The notes below the pieces were generated by a model, which was given only the letters and a program-made list of their open reading frames with translations, made no database searches and was not told the DNA's origin. Below are positions 33,301-45,700 of a stretch of 64,000 nt of DNA, in pieces. Each line of letters opens with the position of its first letter. Position 1 is the first letter of the stretch. The DNA lies in the NCBI GenBank assembly GCA_905221605.1, contig CAJNDS010002834.1, forward strand, positions 749,174-813,173, written 5' to 3'. Made by a program: the position numbers and the translations under genes. The DNA comes from Symbiodinium natans. Its lineage: Eukaryota > Sar > Dinophyceae > Suessiales > Symbiodiniaceae.

Positions 33301-36300
33301 GGACAAGTTTTTCCGTTAGGACAGCCGTTTCAGTTCAACTCGCACCGGTGGCATTGCACTGAGCCGTGGCCATGTGGAGAGCATCGAGTTGTGCTTTCTG
33401 CTTACACGGTGAGCCGCCCGGATAAGCTCAAAGGAGCGGAGCGTGCGGAGTTGACAAGCCTGGGGTTCAACGTTCCCCCACAAGAGCAGTTTTCCAATGT
33501 TGCTGTTGCACAGCAAGGGGGAGCCACCCCTCTGAAAGAGCTTGAAAATCCCAAAAACCCTAAAAATAGCATAATCCAAAACCCAAAAAAGCTTGAGAGT
33601 GAAGGCGTAGGTCCTGTTGCTGAAGAGCAGGCCGCCGCATGTACCTGTAGTTGCTGTGAGCGTGACTGTGTTGTTTGCAGCAAGTTGTTTGTGAAGCTTG
33701 ACGCCGTGTGCTTTGCTGGGGTGTCGCCAGAGGCAACCGTTGAGCGTGAGGTGTCTGCCGAGCCAGACCTGTCCATGAGCGTACCTTGCTGTTGTGCGGT
33801 AGGGTGCGAGGAGTTCGAAGCACAGTTGTTTTTCGACAGTTTTCGGCCAACTAACCTTGAAGACACGCCAGACAGAGCGTGTGACGAGGAGGCCTATGAG
33901 CAAGAAGTTGAGCAGGCTCTGTTTTTAGAACCGCGCGAGCTTGAGGGTGATGCGTGGGCGCTTGAAGGGCTGCTTAACGAGCACAGTGTGGTGAGCAAGC
34001 TGATCGCCCATGAGCGACAAGAGTTCATCACAGCCTTTGAAGAGCATGGCCTAAAGGAGGCCTGTGAGGGCACCATCCTCTCTGACCTGCTCGTGAAGCG
34101 TGAGGAGTTGGAGTGCGAGTTGCGTGCCTTGAGCTTGCGTGACGAAAGTGCGGTTGCTGTCTGCGTGTGTGAAGCATCCTTTCCGGAAACTCTTGATGAG
34201 AACGCGGTTCAAGAGGACACGCCGGAGCAGGTGTTGCAGACCAAGATCGTACCGAACTGGCAAGTTCTTCAAAACTTCGAGGTGTGGCGACCAGCAGTCG
34301 TCGCAGAGTTCCTGTCCCTTACTGAGGACAAAGAGGCGCTTGAGCCTGTGACCCAGGAGAGGCTGGACGAGTTGAGCGCGAAGGGTGTGAAGGTCACTGT
34401 CATTCCCTCAAAGCTTATCTGCAGTATCAAGGCCCCCAAAGGTAGGCTCAAAGCCCGAATAGTTGCTTGTGGTAACTTTCTTGGTACGTGCCTAGGAGAG
34501 TCAAAGGCCCAGAGGAAACATGACCTCTACTCTAGTGGAGTTGACCTTACTCACCTGCGCATGTTGTTAGCATATAGTTCACGTCGTGGAATGCCTGTTT
34601 GGTCTGTAGACATCAAGACTGCTTTCCTGAACTCAGAACTGTTACCTAGGAACCGTGAGGGTGCACAAGAAGCAGTAGCTCACGCTGGAACTGCTCACGC
34701 GGTCCGCCGGGACTCGCCGGAGAGCGAGAACCCAGCCGAGTACGTTGTCCTGAACCCTCCACGTATCCTAGTGTCCAAAGGAGTCGTGCCTGTAGGTACT
34801 TTCCTCATAGTGAAAAAGGCAGTTTACGGTCTTGACCAAAGTCCAAGAGACTGGGGTTTCACGAGAGACGCTGAACTTCGTACCCTGAAAATTCCCTGGA
34901 AAAGCAAGCTTTTGAAGCTAGTGCAGTCTCTTGCTGACGAGTGCGTTTGGTTTGTTGTTGACGTTGAGACAGTTCTCGTTCAGGACCCAGACTTTCCTGT
35001 GCCTGCGCAGTCCCAGGAAGTGCTCGGGTGGATCGCTGTCTACGTTGACGATATTCTTGGGTCAGGTATAGAGGATTTAGGCGAGGGGGTCATTAGGGCA
35101 GTTTGTGAAAAGTGGGCGTGTTCTGACCCAGAGAAGGTTGGAAGTGACCCGTCGAATCCAGTTCGCTTTTTAGGACTAGAGCTGTACTGGTCAAGGGAGG
35201 GCAGGTTGGTTGTGACTCAAACCGCTTACGCAAAGGACTTGCTGAGTAGGTACACCAACGAGTTTGTCGCTTCTGTGCAGCCTCTTCCGCAAGGACTGGA
35301 GGACCCTGTTGCCGTCCCTAACCCCAACACCGAAAGCATTAGGAAGTGCCAACAAGTTGTAGGTGAACTGCTGTGGTTGTCGATTCGTACTAGGGTTGAC
35401 CTTTGCTACGCCGTTTCCAAGCTTGCACAGTGGAGCACAAAGGACCCTGAGTTCACGTTTAGGCAGGCCCTGCAGGTTCTAGGTTACTTGTCTGTGACGC
35501 CGTCGGTAGGTCTTGTTTTCGCAGGCCCTAAGGACAGAGATGAGTACAACCTTGTAGGAACGCAAGACTACACGCACGTGCTGCAGGCATACACAGATGC
35601 GTCGCACGCACCAGGAGGTGATAGGTCTCATGAGTGCACCGTGCTTCGCTGTGAAGGGTCTACTGTTGGCTGGGTCAGCACAAGGCAGCCATTTTGCACG
35701 CAGTCTTCATGTGAAGCAGAACTTCTCTCCACTACTACTGGCAGTAACTATGCAGTTGCACATGTAGGACTTGCTCGTGAACTGTGGCAGCATGAACCAA
35801 GGGTGTTTGTTGCAAACGACAACCTGAGTGCTATCACAGTGATCAACAGCCCCACTGTTTCTTGGAGAACCCGTCACCTGAAAATTAGGGCTAGAGTCCT
35901 GAAAGAGAGGTCCGACGTGAAATTGCTCGTTTTCGTGCATGTAGGTGGAGACAAGAATGGTGCTGATATAGGGACTAAGGCACTTGGCCCGCAGAGGATC
36001 AAGACGTTGATGGCAGTGCTGGGAATGTCCGCGCAGGATCCGCCTGCCGAAACCACTAAGGCAAAATCCGTTCAGCACGTGAAGGATTGCCTAAGGGCAG
36101 TCATTTTGGCCTGTTGCCTGTGCAACGCCAGAGCCACTAAGGACCAGGACAGGACACAGAGTAGTGAAGACTGGTCTCTTGTAGTCTTTGCTGTGCTAAT
36201 CTCAATCACGTCCATTGCAGTTTGGGAAACATGTAAGGCTTGTTTGAGGGCAGTGTTTCGTCTTGCCGAGGAACTCCTCAGGCCGAGACTCCCAGCCCCA

Positions 36301-39300
36301 GAACCTGAAGAGCTTTTCATTCCTGAACAGCCCGAAGATGAGTATGAAGGCCCAGATCCTGATGAGGCCCGCGTTGCTCGTGTTAGGGAACCCGTTCCCG
36401 CAATGACCCCTGAAGAAGGCTTGAGGCGAAGGCCCCCAAGACCTGTAGCGCAGCAGGAGCCTGATGTAGAGCCTCAAGGCCGCCCTATCACATTTGCCTT
36501 TGCTGATGATGAGGTTCAGGTGTTTATGCCAGGCCCAGCAGACGCGCCAGCGAACCCGCCTGAGCCTGTCCGCAGAGACGTAGTCGCCCAGCCTAGAGGC
36601 CCATTGCAAGCAAGGCCCCTACGGCTCAATCATCCACCTGATCCGCCCTATATCCTCAGGGTCGGCTGGCCCGCCCCCACGCTGCAGCCAACTATGAGGG
36701 AAATGCGGCTGACGAGGACATCATGGGGTGGAGATCTATCCACACTTTTTCAGGCACCGCCGCCAGAGTTTCAACAGGACTTCTTTCAGTACGATGCAGA
36801 GAGACCAACTGTCTTAGTACGCTGGCACGCTGTCGTGAGAGTTCGTCGCTTCGACCCAGCGCAGACCAGGTTGCCCGTTCCTCTGGGAGCACTCACAGGC
36901 CGCAGGAGGACGCTAGCCATATATGCAGCTGGTGAGCGACAGTATTATGATGACAACTGGCGAAACCCAGAAGCTGCTCGCCGGTACCATGAACACGAGT
37001 GGCGTGGTCGCACTGAACTTGAGGTCGATGTGCGACGCCTTTACCCAACAGGGTAGATGAGTTTTTTGCTTCACCCATGCCGGGGAAACACTCCAGGCCG
37101 GACTGAGGCATATCGAACCCATCTTCAACGAAGCATTTTGCTTCAACGAGGCTACACTTGACCCTGCCGGGAAAGCATCCCAGGCCGCAGGATCCAGTGA
37201 GAGCCCTATTCGACATTTGGAATGATGATGCTTTGCCTCCCGTCATACAGTTGGTGACGCGTCACCAAGGGGGAGCGCGAGTGCACAAAGAGTTCATGTT
37301 CAGAGTTATGCTGCTATCACATGGCCCAAGGTCTACAGGGGCCCAGGCCACCAGCAAGTTCTCTTTTTAGAAATCGCATATGTATAGTGTACAGTATGAG
37401 CACAGACGTTATAGGACACAGACTCCTATCAGAACATGTCTTTTCTGGTCTTTTGTTGTGTTGTTGCTGCCTGGTGACAAAAAGAGCCCTGCGTAACCCC
37501 GCTGTGGAGCTTCCTGCCCACGCGAGAGGGTTTAGGGGGTTTTGCTTACTTAGCAAAAAAAGTCAAACTTAAGACTTTTCGGGTTTCCTTATGTGGTTAG
37601 AAAAGAAAGTCTAACCTTATTTCCCTTGGCGATTGGAGAAGTACGTTTTTATGGCTTGAGGGCTTGAAATGGTTTAGGGTTTAGGGGCGTACAGAGTTTA
37701 TTTAGGGTTTGTGGTTTAGGGTTTAAAAGTTGAGGGTAGGCTTGCACGCTAACGGCCAGCTGCCTGTCACGAGAGGGCCGGAGTCGCTGTATGGGTTTAG
37801 TTTCTAGGGTTTAGGGTTTAGGGTTTGGGGTTTAGGGTTTAGGGTTTAGGGTTTAGGGTTTAGGGTTAGAGACCCTCGTCCTTAGTTCGCAAACCCTTTA
37901 ACCCTACGACCTAGAACCCAGTCCAATCCCCAAAGGCCCGAACCCTAAGCCCCAAACCCGAACTTTGAGTTCAGGATGGCCAGGATGGTTGGGATGACTC
38001 GGCTTAGTAGCTGAATGAGCGCTTTTTGGGATTATATAATCACCGATAGAACTGAAAGTGTACACTCTTTTTTTCTGGGGGAGGTTTACTCAGCAACTAA
38101 GTAGAGACTTTGGGGGTTTTAGGGTCTACATAGGCTAGGATGCCCAGTAGTATCCTTATGAACTGTTCTTTGAGGATTCAAACCCCTTTAAACGAAAAAT
38201 GGGCACCCTTTTGATTCCTGGGGCACTCTTGGGTTTGGGGTTTAGGGTTTAGGGGTTTAGGGTTTAGGGTTTAGGGTTTAGGGTTCGTTTCATGTGCCCT
38301 CAATATGGTCCCTTACCTCCCTGAAAGGGGGTCCGAAGTGTGGGCCCTTGGGTTGTACAGGGTATAATAAAAGGGATCCCTTTTAAGGGCCCATACTAAG
38401 CGGCCGTGTCATGTAGCTAAGCCCTAAACCCTAAACCCTAAACCCTAAACCCTAAACCCTAAACCCGTTATAGGTGTCCAAACACCGGTGCACAGGGTGG
38501 GGATAAAGCCCAGGCCGATTCGAATCTCCGAAACAGCTCCTTCTCTGACCTCGGGGGGGAGCTTCAGGGCATGAAGGTTCAGGGTTTAGGGTTTGGGGTT
38601 TGGGGGTTTGGGGTTTGGGGTTTAGGGTTTTGGGTTTTGGGTTTAGGGTTTAGGGTTTAGGGTTTAGCTTGGGGTTTAGGAGGGCTTCAGGGCTTGAGGG
38701 TTTTAAGGTTTTCGGGTTTTGGGCAGATTTTGGGCTTCAGGGTTTCGAGGTTCAGGGTTTGTAGGGTATATGAGTTTAGGATTTAGGGTTGCAAGGTCTA
38801 GGGGTGACTTGCCATGAGTGAGTCAGTGAACCCTGAGCCCGAAGCCTTAAATCCCATCCCCAAGCCCGCACCGTCTGAGGCTCGGGGCCATAGCAGATCT
38901 CTATCCAACTTGAGGCACCCAGCTCTGGTCAGGGTTCTAGACCCCTAAGCCCTAAACTCTCCAAACGCTGAAGCCTTAAAGCCTAAAGCCGAAACCGTAA
39001 AGCCTAAATGAACCCTAAACCCTAAACCCTAAACCTTTTGAAGCCTGAACCCGAGGTAGCCAGGAAGAAAGCCGCATCGACTGGGGGCGGATTGCTGCCA
39101 GCATCTGGGACCCTAGAAGAGGTCGAGTTCGGCTTGCGCAACAGGGTTTAGGGTTGAGGACCTGAGGACCTAAAGATTAGAGACTCTGAGCCCGCTAAAC
39201 CGCTACTTGGGGGGGGGGGGGAGGGGTTAGGGTTGAGGGTGAAGCTGTGTTTAGGGGGGATCTCTATCTCTGGGTCATTTACACCAAATGCTGTTAAACA

Positions 39301-39719
39301 ACACATGCTGAATTAAGGCAGCAGAACACGGAAACTTGTTAATGTTGTTTTTTGTTCTTGTGTTTTATTATTATTCATTTGTTTTCTGTTGTTTTGTTTT
39401 TTGTTTTTGACCTCTCTCTCTCTCTTTGACTCTTTGGTGCCTTGTGTTTGTGTGTCCTGCTTTGTTCTAGGTATGTGTGCTTCTCTCATTTTTTGCGTCA
39501 CTTGTTTTTTGAGTTCACCCGTGCTTGCTCCGCAAGTTGTGTGACTGAGATTCCACAATATCCTCAGATCCAGAGACCCAAAAGGCATAGGCAACTCCTA
39601 AGGGATATTGGAGCCGTTTAAGGATAAATACATATATTAGGCTTATTGAAGGACTAATTAGCTGACTCCGAAACACTCCTCACTCTCTCTCTCTCTCTCT
39701 CTCTCCTGTTTTGTTGTTT

Positions 39720-39751
<32 letters not shown>

Positions 39752-42700
39752 ATCCTAGAGTTCCACAAGGCCTGGGGTGCTTTAGGGGCTGCCCCAAGTT
39801 CCCAGGCTGGATTGTGGCCTCGAATTAGCACCGTTTCTGGGACAGCTTTTGCTTGGGTTTAGGGTTTAGGGTTAGGGTTTAGGGTTTAGGGTTTAGGGTT
39901 TAGGGTTCAGGGTTCAGGGTTCAGGGTTCAGGGTTCAGGGTTCAGGGTTCGGTTCAGGGTTTGGGAACACAGCTCACACGGTTGCACCGGCGAACAGCAT
40001 GAAGAATGTGCAGGGGATTTAAGCCTCCCACACAGATCACGCGGCAACCTTGGGTTATGGAGCCCTTGAGACCAGCTGTAGGACGTGTTGCTTATGACAT
40101 GCGTTATTTTTTATAACATATTAACTTTGTGCATTTCGTAGTAGCTTCCCATGCTGCATGCCGTACTGAGCCCCGCCTAAACTGCAATCACCCCATGACC
40201 CCCGCCGCTCTCGTTACGATTTCGTGCTTTAGGAGAGGGTTTCGGATTTTAGGCTGTAGGGTTTTGAGAGGATCGTCGCAGATGTGTTCTGACCCCTACA
40301 GAAGTAAACTGCAATCCCTAGCCATACGCGAAGAACCCGACATAGTTTTAGTTGGGTTACCTAAGTGCCGTTGAGGAGGCTTCTACCAATAACCCACCCA
40401 ACAGGACAGTGTGGGCTTAGGGCAAAGCTTGATAAATCTTTGTCATAGTGGGGGTAACATTTTTTCATCGCAAGGGTACTTGAACTCAATGCAGAATAGA
40501 TCTACTATCCCAACCATGAACTAGAGAATCCTAAAGCCACAGGCAAGATGAACCAGGATGGTCGCAGCGCGCTGCTTTTCTGCACACTGTTCCCGGGTGA
40601 CTTCAGTTCTGGGCGTCCCCTCAAGACCCTGAACCCTGAAAACAAACCCTAAATCCTAAACCCTAAACCCTAAACCCTAAACCCTAAACCCTAAACCCTA
40701 AACCCTAAACCCCAAACCCCAAACCCTAAACCCTATAACCCTAAACCAGGAATTTGCCTGGTACTTGTTTGTAAGGCATGGCTTAGAGCGTCGGTGGCAG
40801 TTTTTGTCAGGTCACCGAAATAGAAAACCCACAAAAATCTCCAGGTGCTAGGGTTTAGGGTTTAGGGTTTAGGGTTTAATGTTGACTTCGCATTAATAAA
40901 ACCCCCCCCCCCCCTTCATTGATCAATCTCTCCGGCCAGGGCCTCCTCAATAATATCCGCCTAAATCCTGGTAGGTCTAGCTGTCCCGGTGCCACCACAG
41001 TGGGCTAAGTGAGCCTCTACTGCGAGCTTCTGGGGGATCACTTTCAGAAGAATATTCCGGGCTGGATTTTATAATTGTGGCGGGCTACATTATTGTGTTC
41101 TGGCAGCTGGATTTTATAATTGCGGCGGGAATTCCTAATGTGAAGTCAACATTAGGGTTTATGTTTCATTCCCAAGCCCACCCAGAATTCGGCCCGTTTT
41201 GGGCACCTTGTGCTTAACAAAGCCTCACAAGACTCAACCAGCGCCAGTCTCTTGCCTGAGCTGCTTGGTATCATCAGCAATCGTCATCTCAAGACCTACC
41301 TCTGTGCAGGGTTTAGGACTGAGGGTTTAGTGTTTTCCATCAGCAGCCACGAGTAGGGTTTGCAGTTTCCCAGTCGTACCCATTTCATCTCTTCACAGGA
41401 GGCTCGGTTCCACTATCATCCATGAAATTATAAGGTGCTGTTTCATTTCGATCTGCTATCAACCATAAAATTCAACGGTTCTCTTTCATGTCAATCTACT
41501 GGGGGCACCTAGTCGCCCTCAACCCCAAACCCCTATGCCCGTAAAAGCCCTAAGCCCTCAACACCTAAGCTCAAACCCTAAAACCCAGCACTGTGTGATC
41601 ATTAAGTCTCTCCCGAACCCTGAACCCTAAGCCCTAAACCCCTAAACCCTAAACCCCAAGCCCTACCCCTAAACCCTAAACCCTAAACCCTAAACCCTGA
41701 ACCCTAAGCCCTAAACCCCTAAACCCTAAACCCTAAATCCTAAACCCTGAACCCGAAGCCCTAAAGCCTAAAACCCTCAACCCCACCCAGGAGCATCACC
41801 GCGCCGAGTGGTCCCTCGCAGAGCGCCTGCATCCTCGCCTGCATTCGCGAGGCAACGAGCTAGGAGCTTACTCTCTTTTTGTTTTAAAGGATGTCTAGGG
41901 TTTTTTACGTTTTTTTTTTTTTACTCTTTTTGGTTTTTGTTTTGAAGGATGTTTAGGGTGTTTAGGGTTTTGTACTCTTCTTTTTTGTTGAGGATGTCTG
42001 GGTTTTTTTGGTTTTTTGGGGGCTTTTGGTTTGTTTCAGGTTTGTGAGGATGTTTGGGTTATTTTTAGGGGTTTTGGTTTGTTTTGGGTTTGTGTTGTTC
42101 GCTTTTTTAGGTTCTTTCTTAGGGCAGGTTTTGGTTTTGAGGTTCTTGTTAGGGCTGTTAGGGTTTCATTAGGGTTGTTAGGGGTTTTAGGCTTGTTTTG
42201 GGATTTGTATGGCTATGGCAGGGCTGTAGGGTAGGGTTGTTTTCATTTGTAGGTCGTCAGTCAGGCTGGTTTTTAGGGTTGTTAGTTTGTTTGGGTTCGC
42301 TTTAGGGCTTTCTGGGGCTTCCAGGATTTGTTTTAGGGTTCTGGGGGGGTTTTAGGGCAGTTTAGGGTGTTGAGGTTTGTTCTGGGGGCTTTAGGGGTGT
42401 TTAGGTTCTTCTGACGGATTTTTGGGGTTTTCGGGTTTTAGGGTTGTCGCCTGGCCTTGCGAAACACATCGGCGGGAGAGTTGACAGGAAGACCTCATGG
42501 AGCCCTGAACGGATGTCCGCGAGGGCGGGCGGAAGAACCCCGACAAGGGAGTCGGGGTTTAGGGTTGAGGGTTTAGGATTTAAGTTTAGGGTTTAGGGTT
42601 TAGGGTTTGGGGAGAAGGTGAAGGAGAGCAGCTTCTCTTCGCATTCCACGCCGCGCATTGCACCAGTTCAAGCACCAGGCGTTGTCTGGGTGAGTCCTAA

Positions 42701-45700
42701 ACATCTTAACCCCGGAGCCCTAAACCCTAAACCCCTAAACCCCTAAACCCCTAAACCCCTAAACCCTAAACCCCAAACCCTAAACCCTAAACCCTAAACC
42801 CTAAACCCTAAACCCTAAACCCTAAACCCTAAACCCCTACACCGCAACCCCTAAACCCTAAAACCCTAAACCTTTCACTCCCAGACTGAATCCTGAGACC
42901 CCAGCTGTGGAGTCAAAGGAGTGCAGGCTTGGCTGGCGGATCGACATTCACGCATAGGAAGCCCTAAACCCTAAACCCTAAACCCTAAGCCCTAAACCCT
43001 AAACCCTAAACCCTAAACCCTAAACTCTAAACGAAGCACAAGGGCTTTGCTGCGCTCGGCAGGGCTTTCGATTCTTATGTTTTTGTTTCGGGTACAGGCG
43101 TGCGGGCCTGCAAGCCTAGTTTTTACGTGCTCTGGACCCGAACCTCAGTAAACCCTCATAGCCCTTAACCTTACCAGGTTTAGGGTTTAGGGTTTAGGGT
43201 TTAGGCTTTAGGGTTTATAATTTAGGGTTTAGGATTTAGGGTTTAGGGTTTAGGCTTTAGGGTCTCTATTGTCCAGGCCGGCTTGTCAGCCGCCGACATC
43301 ACCTTCGGTGAGTGTCATGGTACTGGCACCTCCCTTGGCGACCCCATCGAGGCGGTGTGGGTTTAGGGTTTAGGGTTTGGGGTTTAGGGTTTAGGGTTTA
43401 GGGTTTAGGGTTTAGGGTTTAGGGCTACGTAGGTGTCTCCCCCTGCAAGGGCCTAGAGCATGCAGGGCCTTGCAGGGTCTAGGGCCTACTGTAGGGTCTA
43501 GGACCTAAACCCGAAATCCTAAACTCCAAGCCTTAGCAACCCTGGACCCCCCACCCCTTCTCCCAAACTCCATATAGCCCTGCAGTTTTTAGGGTTTAGG
43601 GTTTAGGGTTTAGGGTCAGCCCGAACCCCTAAACTCGACATGGTCACTTCTCAACGTTGTGGCCCCTTTGTGGGGGGTACCCCGAAATCCTAGGGGCGGC
43701 TGACAAGGGACCCGAGTTTGGAGAAGTGACCAGAAACATCCCCAACTCTAGGGAGTCATACTCGAACCCTTAAGGCTACACCCCCTGAGAGCTTCCCTTA
43801 ATACACCCCCCTAGTATATCCTCTAACATGGCCCTTGTAGTTGAAAATCAAGGGGATATTCTAGCAACGGGCCCTGGAGCCCGAGACCTCTCAAAGTTTC
43901 GGTTCAGGCCTCGAGGGGGAGTTTAAGCCTTAAACCCTGGACCTTTTAGGGTTTAGGGTTTAGGGTTTAGGGGTATTTGGGCTTAGAGATGAGCAGGTTG
44001 GCTCCTCGCGGATGATCATGGACCAAGTGGTGCGCATCTCTGCAGCTTTCGATCCCAAACCCCTCTGAGCCCTAAACCCTAAACCCTAAACCCTAAACCC
44101 TAAACCCTAAACCCCTAAACCCTAAGCTCAAACCCCCAGATCCTGAGTCCCAAGCCTAAACCTTTCAGGGTTTAGGGATTAGGGGTTAGGGGTTAGGGTT
44201 TAGGGTTTAGGGTGTAGGGTTTTGGGTTTAGGGTTTGGGGTTTAGGGTTTAGGGTTTAGGGTTAAGGTTTGAAGACCCCACCCCAGACGCTTGACGCTCC
44301 TGCGAAGAGATGGTTGGTTAGCATTTGTTCATTGCAACTGTCACAGTTTAGGGTTTAGGGTTTAGGGTTCAGGGTTTAGGGTTTAGGGTTTAACTAGGGT
44401 TTAGGGTTTAGGGTCGTTGAAAACTCTAAGGAATCAACCGCAAATAAACATCTATGTATGACTGGCAGCTTGGGACGGGTGTTCCCCTACTAAACACCAT
44501 ACTCTAAGCTCTCAACCGAAAAAACGCCCGTGACTCAAGGGAACTGAGCACATCCCCTAAACCCCAAACCCTAAACCCCAAACCCCAAACCCTAAACCCT
44601 AAACCCTTAACCCTTAACCCTAAACTGTAAGTGAAAGCCGTGGCATCTCATCTCGGACACATGGGCGCAAAGCCCTACGCCCCAAGCCCGAAACCCTAAA
44701 CCCTAAACCAAAGGACCCCCGAAGCCCTGGGGCATTTTGATTGCAGGGTTTAGGGTTTAGGGTTTAGGGTTTAGGGTTTAGGGCTTAGGGTTTAGGGCTT
44801 AGGGTTTAGGGTTTAGGGTTGAGGGTTTAGGGCTTTGAGCCATACACAAAGCTTCAGGGTGCTGTGTCTAGCCTTCGTGTAGGGAAAGCCCAGGAGATAA
44901 GCCCTACGTCATGGGTGCCGCCAAGAGCAATGCCGCTCAGTTTCAAGCTTTTAGGGTTTAGGGTTTAGGGTTTAGGGTTTAGGGGCTTCGGGTGGTGGGG
45001 CTTCAGGCTTACAGCTTGATTTGTGGTCCAAGGGGTGTCACACTGGCTAGAACTTCGTATGCCGCATGAGAGTGTGGTTTTTGGGAGGCTTCAGGATTTA
45101 GGGTTCCCTAAACCCTAAACCCTAAACCCTAAACCCTAAACCCTCAACCCTAAACCCTAAGCCTAAACCCTAAACCCTAAACCCTAAACCCTAAGCCCTG
45201 AGCTGTAGACTTCCCCTGGCCCTTCGAAGCCTGAACCCAACCTGGCCTAACTTGAGATCTGCTCAGAAGCGCATAGCAGCCAAAAGCCTACTTGCTGGCT
45301 TCCCAGGTCCTTGTTATGTCTGTAGTTCCTAATACTAGAAAGAACAACACGAACCAAACCCTTAAACCCTAAACCACCCTAAACCCTAAACCCGAAACCC
45401 TAAACCCTAAACCCTAAACCCTTACGGAGTGTAGAGGTTTGGGGTCAGGGTTGCTGGGCTAGCGCCAAGGGATCTTAGCTCGTACGCCAAAGGCTGTGCT
45501 GCCCTGAAGAGTTCCCTCAATGTTGGTGTTTCCTAGGAGAGGGTTTAGGGTGTAGAGTTTAGGGTCTAGGGTTTAGGGTGTACCCACTGGAGGGGGATTC
45601 CTTGTCTTACTTACGTTGGCGTTTTGCGGGCTCCTATGATACGACATACTATTTTTTGTCGTATTGTTTAAGGGTCTGTTTGAGGTACCCCTTCCTGGAA

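Larger units (their letters stand above)
27112..37526 (+). mobile_element. Complete Ty1/copia-type LTR retrotransposon with methyltransferase-like and dioxygenase-like domains
   Basis: A 10,415-bp element with 251-bp LTRs that look identical by eye. It has a primer-binding site directly after the 5' LTR, a purine tract (AAGGGGGAG) directly before the 3' LTR, a 5-bp duplication AGGGT on both flanks, and one uninterrupted frame of 3213 codons. Integrase lies before reverse transcriptase, the Ty1/copia order. Identical LTRs and an intact frame indicate a recent insertion that could still be active. It sits in an intron of the split KS gene, in sense orientation, and the target was a telomere-like repeat. 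Confidence 0.95.
37532..41790. other. Intron downstream of the copia element
   Basis: Telomere-type arrays (37800-37865, 38405-38465, 38578-38660, 39855-39955, 40655-40740), a family B copy, a T-rich stretch at 39340-39540, and possible small exons at 38514-38555 and 39806-39855. 41160-41590 is plain. Confidence 0.55.

Noticed and set aside
31950-33903. Long - strand frames inside the copia polyprotein (up to 195 codons)
   Set aside because: Shadows of the + strand coding frame, which carries all domain motifs.
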